Below are positions 1 to 10,073 of a stretch of DNA of 64,000 bases, piece after piece. Made by a program: the position numbers and the translations under genes. Location of the stretch: positions 26,663,857 through 26,727,856 of the forward strand of contig CAMTDV010000013.1 of NCBI GenBank assembly GCA_947069175.1. Direction: 5' to 3'. The DNA is from Scalesia atractyloides. Taxonomy: Eukaryota; Streptophyta; Magnoliopsida; Asterales; Asteraceae. Below the pieces are notes generated by a model, which was not told the origin of the DNA, ran no database searches, and was given only the letters and a program-made list of their open reading frames with translations. How positions within the stretch are numbered: the first letter of the stretch is position 1; each line of letters starts with the position of its first letter.

Positions 1-1052
1 TAACACAACAAGCTATTTGATTGAAGGCATGCTCCTATAAATACTCGAGTGTCCACCATTTCATTTTCACCACCTTTGAACTGAACAATTCACTTTCCAT
101 TCTCTACACTTCAAATTCCTATATATGTTAAGACCCTTACTCGAAATCCTAACTCTGTTCCGTAGTAAGTGTTTTAACCCTGATCACTGGTACGATAACC
201 TGTCCGATTGATCTGAAACCCGTCAACGGATGTCAAAGTGCTACCTGTATAAGGCTATACTTTGTTAACTACGTTGGGGTTTTGATCTCATACTTTATCG
301 TTAAAGTTTGATTTGGGTTGATACACTAATACGTGTGGCATTGTCTTTTTATTAGGAACCTAGGCTTAACACCAGGAGACTACAGTAATAAACCCTATAT
401 CTTCAATATGAGTCATTCTCTTTTATTAAATGCTTTCAAAATCTAATTGTTTTCTAAGTTGTATTTACAGTGATTAAGTTTTTGTATTATGAAAATACTG
501 CCGGTATGTGGGGTTTTGTATACACTACTTGATAATCTTCACTATTGGACGAACGTTAGCTAATGAGTGATATGACCGCTGTCACATCGGAACTGTCACC
601 GAGTGACAAATACTGATTTGAGTAATTGATAGATAAAAACAAATGTAAAAACTCTTAAATGCTGTAAATTATAACAATGTTTTTTTATAAAATTGAATGA
701 ACTCACCAGTATTTTTCACTGATAAAATGTTTTTAAATTCCTTTAAGGTAACTTACGGTGAAAGTAAAAGAAGAATGCTTTGAGGCACCAGAGGCTTAAA
801 TAAAGTGGCTATGATTACTAGAATAAAGAAAAGAAATCATGTTTTATTAATTAGGGTCTATCCCTATAAAAACCTTTGTTTGTAATATGGGTGTTATCCC
901 AGTTGTTTAATATTAAACGTTGGTGTTTTACAAACTTTGAAAGTTTCCTAACTACAATCCTGATGAAATTTTCCGCTGCAAATTTAATAAACACCAGTAC
1001 CACTTGTAACTGCTCACGGCTTCCGTCCAGTGTGTGGTCGGGGGTTGTGACA
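1..1052 (+). mobile_element. LTR of a gypsy-like retrotransposon, left end outside the window
   Basis: No gene is visible. A TATA box near the left edge is followed by a long leader-like stretch, and the segment ends in TGTGACA after the phrase 'cttccgtccagtgtgtggtc'. That resembles the right end of plant gypsy LTRs, which close with ...GTGTGACA. The short ORF at 876-1133 crosses the LTR boundary and has no recognisable domain, so it is treated as chance. The U3 start lies left of the window. The sequence from 1053 onward belongs to a different LTR family, so the two LTRs abut. Element type is inferred from the ends only. Confidence 0.55.
36..43 (+). promoter_or_regulatory. TATA box of the first LTR
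   Basis: TATAAATA in a CT-rich context, followed by a pyrimidine-rich leader. The same TATAAATA octamer occurs in the LTRs at 9625-9632, 14214-14221 (both on the - strand) and 46575-46582. This supports reading it as the LTR core promoter and the transcript as running to the right. Confidence 0.45.
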
Positions 1053-2901
1053 ATTTCTGTTTTTGGAAAATTGTATTGTTATTTCATTTCCAATCTACGT
1101 AATCTCGAGACTTTGATCATAATAGAAAAATAGTTTTATTCAGGCTTATTTATGCATAAATACATGATACTTAATCAATCTCGAATACATGCTTTTATAC
1201 GAAACCGAATTATACTTGATTTTTAATTATATTCGGAATCATTCTCATACACATTCTTGGTATTCACACGCTTATATATCCTTTAAGATGCCAAAAAACA
1301 CCACCGTAGCATACGATCGTTAAGCCGTAGCCTACGGTACTGGGCAAGCAGAATGTTTAAAAGACCGCAAATTTCACTCTTTTCCACCTCGAACCTCCTC
1401 CAATCACCTTCCAACCATCTTTAAACCCAAACCCTAATCCCTTATACATGCCTCCCACACCTTCCTAACACGTTTACACACTCTACATATCACTCCAAAC
1501 ATAAAAAAACTCTCAAGAATTCTCCATTTTGGGCAGAAAACACTTGGTGTTTTAAGTGAGTTTTCACTAGCTTTTCTTCAACTTCCTTCTTCATTTCTTC
1601 TTTCAGACTATTTAGATAACCTCTAGGAAGGTTTTCACAAGTTTGTCATGGAAAACTAAGGTGGAACCTCACCACATTTGTGGTCCAAAGTGGTTATAAA
1701 TCCTGTTTTAAAACATCCTTTTATTTCTTGCATATATTACTTGAAACTTGATGGAATCTTGCACCCACCTTGCCCCCGACTAAACTCAAACTTGTGGGTT
1801 TGTGTTGTGGTTGATATCCACAAGCAACAAGGCTCAAAACCTTTACAAAATTCTGCCCTAGAAGTCCCAAGTGACTTAAAAAGTGTTGAAACCATCCAAG
1901 ATTCACCATCTTCAATATGGATGAACTTGTGTTTTGGTAGAAGTATGAATCATGGAAGCCTTGACTCTCCAACCTTGTTCCACGACCTCACTTAACCAAA
2001 CTCCTAGTTAGATTCATACTACTAAGTCTCAAACGATTTCCAACAAAGGGATAAGGCTACATCACGCCCCAAACACTTTCCATATTTGGGATGTACGCAT
2101 CTAGTTTGCTCACTTGGTTGATTGTAGATTTAGTAGGTTAATATTCTTACTATTATCACTCATGACAAACCGAGTTTATCAACTATGTTGATAAACTTGT
2201 GCTTTGATGAATCATACAATGAGGCTCAATGGATGATTATCATCCTACCTTCTTCCATGACCATCTTTATGGCTTCCTAATAACAATAGAGTAAACATAG
2301 ATACATTAACTTTAAACCGAATCGTCACTCTAACCAAACTCATGGTTAAAAGTGATATATTATGGTATATTCATCTTTGGATTAAGTTTCCTCATAATGT
2401 GGACTTCCAATGGGCGATTTTGTGCCCATAAAATACACCCGATTATGGTGCCCAAATGAGTGCTTAAACAAAGATAACTTTCGTGTAAATTCATATTATT
2501 TATCATACTATATTCATGCTCCTACTCTAACATCCATAATCCACCAAACTTACACGCCATGTTTTCCTCTTGAAGATTAACTCGGCACTCCCCACACTCA
2601 AGACTCTATACTCGCGCATTGATTGGAAGCTTTACAAACTGTGAGTATACATGACCTCCCTTTTAATTTTAGATACTTTTGGGGTGCAATACATATGACT
2701 TATTAAATTCACACAATCACATACAAACATGCTTGACACAAACAAACAATCCATTATAAATGCTTAATACGTGACGCTTAGAAATTCATACATGCTAGAA
2801 GCCTTACTTACACTATTCTTGTCATTAACTTCGTACCGATCTATCTTAACATGTATAGCCCTATAGGAATAGCACACCACATGTATACTTGGAGTCATGT
2901 T
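1053..2901 (+). mobile_element. LTR A, left part (gypsy LTR split by a later insertion)
   Basis: The first ~100 bases match the beginning of the LTRs at 8764-10073 and 13355-14659 read on the - strand (shared 'gagactttgatc' and 'atttcatttcc' phrases). Later blocks match the solo LTR at 46189 onward (shared 'ataacctctaggaaggttttcaca' region near 1615 and 46759). The LTR continues at 19238 beyond the inserted Tekay element. It has a CCGTAGCCTACGG motif near 1325. The ORFs at 1678-1995 and 1721-1972 overlap on opposite strands and look like chance. Only one copy is present, so it is a solo or truncated LTR. Confidence 0.7.
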
Positions 2902-4679
2902 TGTAACACCCCAAATTTTATATTTACTATTATGATATTATATGTATGATGTCGTAATGGGAAGATGGTGATTTAAGACTAATTCAATAATAATAGTTGG
3001 TTAATTATGCTAATAAGTTTCATTAATTAGAATGAATAAAGCTAATCAAGAGAAAAGTAATCTAGATAATAGTTATTTAAGTGACATGTTCTAAAAACAT
3101 GAGGGCTGAATGTGACACTTTGGAAAGTGAGAGTTTAAGAAAGAAAATGCAGAAATTTGTGGTTATGTGTGTGTTGACTAGAGGGAGTGAGAGAGAGGGG
3201 GGGAAAGAAGAACAAGACTAAAATATGAGATTCTAACAAATTGAAGGATGAAATTGATGCCAATCTTATGCATGTGCCCTAATAAGTGATCCTCTATGCT
3301 TGTCTAACAAGTGGTAAGTCAAAATTCTTAATTTGATGATTTGTAGAAAGTGGGTCTCAACCTATCCATGAGTTCACATGAAAATTTATGTAATTGTGAG
3401 TGAGGATCATACATAAAACATGAATTATGCTTGAAATTGGGTAATAGATGATTAAATGTGGAAACCCTATTGAAATGGAGATATTGTGAATTGTAGTGAT
3501 GAATTATGCTTAAATTAATGTAATGGTTATGTAGGAAGTTACTTACAATAAGTATTTGATAGATGAAATTTGATTATGAATGAATGTTATATGAAATTAG
3601 TTGAATTTGATGATCTTGATATGAATAAGTGAGGAAATGCATAAGATACTTGTACTTTATGCTTTGTTAGTGGCATGCACTCCAGGTGTTTGATGAAATG
3701 CTTAGGTATTGGTTTTAAGTAATAAAGATGATTTCATATGCATACGATGGTAACTAATTAGAATTGGTGAAATGATGAGTTGTTAGCTCACAATGTTAAT
3801 GTAAATGTGAGATGAAAGCATGAGATTGAAAGAATGTTGAATGTGAAATTGTAGGAGTGAAGGAAGAAGGTACATGTCAATCCGGTTCACAAGCAACGCA
3901 AAGTAAAGGTAAGTTCTTACGAACTTCGTTTTATACTATTACTAGTCCGTTAGTTATTCGTTAAGGTATGGTAATGCGAAATGATGAACATAGAAGGAAA
4001 TTATTATATAACGGTATTGTAAAGTATGTGCATTGCCCATTGCAAACGGGTCAAAATGAATGGTTAGTAAAGTGATAAAATTATGAACATGATGATTCGT
4101 TGTAAACGTGTCAATAAGGATTCAATGTTCGTTGTATGGACTCGTATGACCATGTCAGATGAATTGTGTATTTGGTGTTATAAGAATGGAAACTACGATT
4201 TTGTTGTAGGAGAAATTGTTACAAGTAAGGAATGTAAGTAGAAAGGATCTTACAACACCATAACCGTGTTTACGAATCAATTAGGGAGTAAAGCAAGGAT
4301 GAAATTCTTTTATGTTAACGAGTCATACTAACGAATGCCTTTGTGTTGTGTATGATAGGAAAATTGCAATCTTGATAATGGCGTGCTTGGAACAAATACA
4401 CCGCATCGCCCAGTACACGCTTCCGTCTCAAGTTTTGATTTAAATGGGTCAAACAAATATTTTTGGGATGTAAATGCTGTTTTAAAATACTTATGCCTTT
4501 GTGTGTAAAATTAAAGTTTGAATTTGATACGGTAGTTTAGGCTAATGCACCCTTATGCGTTAAAATGTCATGTTCGGTTCGTAAAAATGGAAGGGGCATT
4601 TTGGTTTCGAAGTTTCACATTACGCTATGAAAGCTTAAGTTATATGTCGTTTTGACCTTTCGATGAAATGGTCGTTATA
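2902..4679 (+). repeat. 5' LTR of the Tekay-type element
   Basis: Begins TGTAACACCCC and ends GTTATA just before the primer-binding site. It is repeated almost base for base at 16557-18339. The terminal CA has become TA in this copy. Length about 1.78 kb. A short purine run near 3190-3205 is expanded to a longer G tract in the 3' copy. No protein-coding content is recognised inside. Confidence 0.9.
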
Positions 4680-4682
4680 AGT

Positions 4683-4695
4683 TGGTATCAGAGCC
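4683..4695 (+). promoter_or_regulatory. Primer-binding site, initiator tRNA-Met
   Basis: TGGTATCAGAGCC lies three bases after the 5' LTR. It is complementary to the 3' end of plant initiator tRNA-Met, the usual primer for minus-strand synthesis in many plant gypsy and copia elements. A second copy occurs at 18343-18355 after the 3' LTR. Confidence 0.9.
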
Positions 4696-5629
4696 TAAGT
4701 TTGGAGGATTTGAGCACGAGATAAAGTGCTCGAACTCAAACCGAAAGCTCTCGAAGAGTTGTGTTTTCGCTTCAAGACGCAACAGAAAGGTAAGCATTTA
4801 GTTATTCCTTTATAGATTTAAATACGATCAGGTCATGTATGGGAATATTAGTAAGAAGTGAAAACAAGTTAATGGTATATTTGGAGACCTTGGGGACTGG
4901 TTTAATCAAGCTAATACTAAAATGGATTGAATAAAAAGGAAGATTAGATTTGCTGGGGACAATTGTAAGCTAAGGTAAGTTCACCGTAGCTTACAGTGAA
5001 GTACAAATAGTTGTATAATCAACAGCAGATACTGGCCTTAACCTACGGCTAATAGTCGTAGGCTACGGTGACAATGATTTGGTTGTTTTGTTGGCTGAGT
5101 ATCACTACAGTAAGCTACGGTAGACATACCATAGCTTACGGCGAATATGAAGTGCAAAGTTGAAGTTGCCATAGACTACGACAGGTAGCCGTAACCTACG
5201 TCAACGGTTTCTTGTTAAAGAATCTAATGACCACCGTAAGTTACGAAGGTGGAACCGTAGCTTACGGCGGGCCTTGCCAAATGATAAAATTTTGATTTTT
5301 TTGGGTACCCTATTGTGTCCCAAAATTTCGTAATTCCCTAAGGCCTCTGCTAGGGCCACAATAAACTTTCAAAAGTAACTTAACCTATAAGAAGATAATA
5401 CAAATTAATTATGTTACATGATTGCGTTTTGCGCAATGCGTGATGTGAATACATAAATAAGAAGGGATAAGGATCTCAATCTTTTAAATTAGAATGGATG
5501 CATAGTACGATCCACTTTTATTGTTGATGATAATAGTGAATAAGAATCCGAAGTCAATAGAATACAACAGCGATGGCATGAGTTAGTGTATGATGAAGTA
5601 AAGTATGTAAATTAACGAATGAAATGCAT
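4696..5629 (+). other. Untranslated leader with repeated CCGTAGCTTACGG-type motifs
   Basis: No gene is seen between the primer-binding site and gag. From about 4980 to 5275 the leader carries roughly seven variants of a short near-palindrome, such as CACCGTAGCTTAC, GTAAGCTACGGT and CCGTAGCTTACGGC, in both orientations. The same motif is found in LTR A and in the Athila/Tat-type element at 33521-45859, so it is not specific to this family. Confidence 0.6.
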
Positions 5630-6790
5630 GTTCAGGTAAAGATAACAGACGAATTAGATATAAGAATTGATGCCGTAGCACAACAAGAAGTAATGAACGA
5701 TAAAATTTCAGAAGAAGTAGGAAAGGCCATTCAAGCCAACCTTCCTCAAATGGCTCAATAAATTGAAAGCCGTGTTTTAGAAGCGGTTGAAGCCATGATG
5801 GCAAGTAATATGGAAGAACTGAAATAGATGATAAATTAATCTCAAAGCAAGAAGGGAAGTCGGAGGTGCATGTATAAAGAGTTCATGGCATGTAACCCCT
5901 TAGCATACAAGGGGGTGATTGATCCTATAGTGTGCCAAAGGTGGATCTCGAGCACGAAAGCGGTGTTTACAAGAAGTCGATGCAAAAAAGAGGATCAAGT
6001 GATGTTTGCAACGGGCCTGCTCCAATTGCAAGCTAAGGATTGGTGGGATGCCTATTGTAAGAGGTGGGAGAAGATAAGATCCAAGCCTTAACGTGGCAAG
6101 AATTTAAGGAACAATTCTTAAAGTATCATTGCCCGCAATCTGCTATCGACGGAATCCAAGAGGATTTTCTGCGCCTTCGTCAGAAAGACGAATCAATCGA
6201 TGAGATCACAAATACCTTCCTCGACAAGCTAAAGTTTTGTCGAGAAATAGAGGGAACCGAAATGAATGAAGATAATTCGTTATCATGACATGTTGAAGGC
6301 TGAGTATCGAGAGTTCATAACTCCCTCTAAATGTGAAACCCTGAACGAGCTCATCAATTGGGTCCGGGATAGAGAAATCGAGTTGAAACGACAACTAGAA
6401 AGGGGTGAGAAAAGAACATCTGAGAAGTTCCCCAACTCAAGCCCGTTAAAGAGACAGAAGTTTCAAGATCATGGCAAGAAGGATAAAGCGAAGGGTTGCA
6501 TACCCAAATGTAAGACTTGTGGAAAGCTTCACATGGGAGAGTGCCTGATGGGTAAGAAGGGATGCTACAACTGTGGACAAGAAGGACACCTGTACTATAA
6601 GTGTCCTAATCCCTCGAGAACTTGCTTCAACTATTTCCAACCGGGTCACATTAAAGCCGAATGTCCAAAGCTTCAAAAAAGAACATGCAAAGAAGGAAAG
6701 AGAGAAGAAGCTCCAAAGGCTCGAGGTAGAATGTTTCAGATGTCATCTGAAGAAGCTAAGGCACTTCCGAATGTTGTGACAGGTATATTT
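5630..6790 (+). pseudogene. gag: gag (capsid and nucleocapsid) of the Tekay-type element, frameshifted
   Basis: Gag packages element RNA in cytoplasmic particles. The reading frame is broken: an N-terminal part with stops near 5760 and 5825, then pieces at 5870-6091, 6064-6288 and 6266-6790 in different frames. The middle part has the retrotransposon gag signature (WWDAY...; TWQEFKEQFLKYHCP). The C-terminal part has basic linkers and zinc-knuckle motifs: a CKTCGKLHMGEC block, a good CCHC box CYNCGQEGHLYYKC, and a third box in which the second cysteine is tyrosine (CFNYFQPGHIKAEC). At least two frameshifts and several stops make it non-functional. Domain identity is clear; exact ends are approximate. 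Confidence 0.85.
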
Positions 6791-6800
6791 ATTAAATTCG

Positions 6801-7148
6801 ATGCCTACCTATGTATTATTTGATACCAGAGCTAGTAAGTCATTTGTGTCAAGTGATATTATATGTCACCCATCATTCAGAATAGAAAAGATAACGATAC
6901 CTTTAGAAGTAGAAATAGACGATAGCAAAAGCTATCTATTACATGAAATATGTAAGGGTTGCAAGATAACAATTGAAGACGAAGAATTCGATATTGACCT
7001 CGTTCCCATGATCTTGGGGGAATTCAAAGTAGTGGTTGGTATGGATTGGTTGTCTCGGCATCATGCCGAAATCCAATGTGAAAGCAAGACCATTCACGTG
7101 ATGACGCCCAGTGGCAAACAAATAACTGTACATGGGAAAGAGAAATAA
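6801..7148 (+). pseudogene. Aspartic protease domain of the Tekay-type element, active site altered
   Basis: About 115 residues. The catalytic D-S/T-G motif reads LFDTRAS, so the glycine after D-T is arginine. The typical closing motif GMDWLSRH is present near residue 77. The protease normally cuts the Gag-Pol polyprotein; with the active-site change this copy is unlikely to do so. It follows gag and precedes reverse transcriptase, the normal gypsy order. The first methionine is only where the open frame begins, since the native enzyme is made as part of a polyprotein. Confidence 0.8.
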
Positions 7149-7219
7149 AACCTACATTGTGCACCCTTATCTAAGCGATCAAATTCGTTCAAAACGGGAG
7201 TAAGGCATACGTAGCCTAT

Positions 7220-7591
7220 GTGGTGGATACGCACCATGGGGCCCCAAGATTTGAAGAGTTAAAAATTGTAAATGAATATCCTGATGTGTTCCGGGATGAT
7301 TTACCGGGGCTTCCACCCGAACGAGAAGTAGAATTTCGGATTGAATTAAATCCGGGTACAACACCAGTGGCTAAAGCACCTTATCGATTAGCTCCCACCG
7401 AGATGCGGGAATTGATGACCGATTACAAGAATTACTCATCAAGGGTTTCATACGCCAAGTGTATCACCATGGGGTGCACCCGTGCTTTTTGTGAAAAAGA
7501 AAGATGGTGCTGCGAATGTGCATCGATTACCGAGAATTAAACAACGGTTAAGAACCGTTATCCCTTGCCTAGAATTGATGACTTATTTGAC
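7220..7591 (+). pseudogene. Reverse transcriptase, N-terminal part only, cut by insertion
   Basis: Recognisable start of gypsy reverse transcriptase: EYPDVFRDDLPGLPPERE, then VEFRIELNPGTTPVAKAPYR. A frameshift around 7430 shifts the frame, but the continuing protein can still be read through CIDYRELN to YPLPRIDDLFD at 7591. There the foreign LTR array begins. The central catalytic part with the Y/F-x-D-D motif is absent on both sides of the insert, so it was deleted and not merely interrupted. Confidence 0.85.
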
Positions 7592-8763
7592 AAAATAATA
7601 AGGTTTAAGTTTCGTGTATGTAATTTACGTAAAAAAATTGTAGGGTGAGAAATTATTTGGATAAAATAATAAGGTTTGAGTTTTACGCATAAATGAGCAA
7701 AATTGAAACAATGATAAAAGGTTTGGGTATAAGTTTTGATATAATGATTGTTACAAAAATAGTCGAGTTGGAGTTAGATTTCGACTTATTTCTCCAACTT
7801 GAGTTTTGCGCAAAAGCACTTCTAGGTGATCGAAAATAAAAATCACGTTTGAGCATGTAAGTATTGTATAACACGTATGAGTTCACATAGGTGACATAAG
7901 GATAACAAGTATTCAAAAGTATAAACACGTATGATTGCGTAAGAAGTATAAATTTAGTTGGTTTCGAGAATTATTATTGTTTTTTTATTGCGAAAAGCGT
8001 GCGAATTGTGCATCTGGTTCAAAATGAACAAGGCAACAAGTATTAAAACACATAGAAATTGATATAGCTAAAAGATAGGCTTAGTAAAACATTGGAGTGC
8101 TTTGGGTTGAGAAGCGTCGACTATTCCAAAGTGAATCGAAGATCCTTTCAAATTTGAGTAACATGCTTTGGCCTATAGGTAAAATGCTCTCGTTGAGAGG
8201 CGATTAACGGCATTTTACCCTTCTAGTTACTACACGTCTCTAACTGATCGAAAAATCAAAACTTTGGTGAGAATTGAAAATCGAGGAATGGGACTAGTTA
8301 TCAAGATGTGGATATCACTCCTAACTTGATGATTTCGTTCCTTAAACGTGGTTGGTACTTATCAAACGAGGAGCAAATTCCGAATCGTTGGTAAGGTCCA
8401 CTAGAGTATGAAATGGAAAATTTCCATCAAGGTATGGATATCACTCCTAACTTAATGGCGTAATTTCGTGAAAAATCGAATACGCGGATTGAGAGTGATC
8501 ACCAAAGTGAGGGTTTCACCCCTATTTTGGTGAGATCGTCTCATTTGTAGTATGAGTGTCTTCAAGTGTGTATAGTGTGTAAATGTCTTAGGAAAGACAT
8601 ATTCTATATATTAAGACCAAAAGGATCAGGAAGAAGCAAAGTAGGAAGAATTAACATTTTAAGCAAGAACCAAGAATGGTCAAGTTTGGTCACTTAAACT
8701 ATAGACTAGGTTGAACATGGCAATTCTACCTAATTCTCTATAGTTATGGCTCTGATACCAATC
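7592..8763 (-). repeat. Second, partial copy of the LARD-like internal region
   Basis: Matches 12205-13354 nearly base for base from about 7608 on, including the primer-binding site complement at its right end (8749-8761). The first 15 bases, AAAATAATAAGGTTT (7592-7606), do not continue this alignment; they repeat a phrase found at 7663-7677. Short ORFs here, such as 7683-7928 on the - strand, are shared with the other copy but show no domain. Confidence 0.75.
8749..8761 (-). promoter_or_regulatory. Primer-binding site (tRNA-Met) of the LARD-like array, left copy
   Basis: On the + strand GGCTCTGATACCA lies two bases before TGTCACACCCC. Its complement TGGTATCAGAGCC is the initiator tRNA-Met primer site. 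Its position fixes the transcription direction as the - strand and shows that the LTR at 8764-10073 works as a 5' LTR for the partial unit to its left. Confidence 0.85.
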
Positions 8764-10073
8764 TGTCACACCCCAACCAATGGCGGAAACATCAGAGTGA
8801 GAGGAAATAGATTGCTCAATGCATCATAACACTATTTGCGACAATATTTAAATAAAAACTCATTCAATTCATATATAAAATTGTCAATTACAACAAAAAT
8901 CAAAATACAACAACTTCAAAAAAATTACAACATGAAAGCCTAACATTCTAGTTACGTTTCTATGTCATCCCTACTAGATTTGTCATAAGCATCATCATCA
9001 ACCCGTAACATGCTAAAAGTATAGTTCAATACAAAAGTATTGGCGAGTACACAAGTTTAATTACATAACATAAGTATAAAAGAGTTTACTCAAATCCACA
9101 TGGCAATTGTATACAAGGTAGGCTTGCATGCAATACTAATTGTCAAACCCAAGTGTCCACAAGTATTAAGAGTCCCTCAACACACGAAATAACGAGACAA
9201 AAGTATGAATAAGAATAAGTATCAGCTTAAGCTTAACATTACCCCGACAGGGGGTGTGCTACTCCTATAGCGCTATATATGTTAAGTTGGGGCTAGCTAA
9301 GTTAATGACAATAAGCATGTATGAATCTAGCATGAACCAAAGCATAACAATAAGCATGTATAACGGACCGAGTGTATAAAGCATGTTGTGTGTATTCGTG
9401 TATTTTTGTAAGTTAACATGTTACAGCCCAAATTATGTAAAAAGGGAAAATGGGTCAAGTGTACTCACGGTTTTGCAAGCTTTCACTTGTTACTTCGTGA
9501 AGGGTTTGGAGGGTTGGAGGAACAACAAGCTATCTTTTGAAAGCCTTGAACCTTTAGATAGAGAGAGCTCTAGACTGTAGAGAAGAAGTGTTTGAGGTGT
9601 GAAATGAGAGTGGATGGAGGTGGGTATTTATAGATGGGGTTAGGGGGGTTGTTAGTTGGGTGCATTAAATGCAACAAACACAAAATGGACCAATTCATGG
9701 GCAAGAAACCACTTTCTACAGATTATGCTATTTTTAGTCCTTGAACTTAGTTTATCTTTCATTGCATGGTAAAACTTGATATTTTCGCATGTTTTCAAGT
9801 TTATAATGTATATGTATGTATATTTTAGGTATCAAGTATGAACGTATGAGTATTTGCACGTATAATAAGTATTGGTTTGTATGTAAACACGTATTTAACA
9901 ATTAAATGCATGTAAGACAAGTATGTATCTGATATGAATTTTATTACGATCAAAGTCTCAGATTATAAGATTGGGAAATGAAATACGAATGCGATACGAA
10001 TACAAGTTTCCATAAATAGAAATACGATTACACTTTCTAATTATGGAAAGTACAAAAAATCGAGGCGTTACAG
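8764..10073 (-). repeat. LTR of the LARD-like element, left copy
   Basis: 1310 bases with ends TGTCACACCCC and GCGTTACA on the + strand, closely similar to 13355-14659. On the - strand it starts TGTAACGCCTCG and ends GGTGTGACA. A TATAAATA box lies at 9625-9632 on the - strand. The 65-residue + strand ORF at 9383-9580 is a chance ORF within the LTR. Confidence 0.88.
9625..9632 (-). promoter_or_regulatory. TATA box in the left LARD-like LTR
   Basis: TATTTATA on the + strand is TATAAATA on the - strand, in the same direction as the primer-binding site. The right LTR has the equivalent at 14214-14221. Confidence 0.5.
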
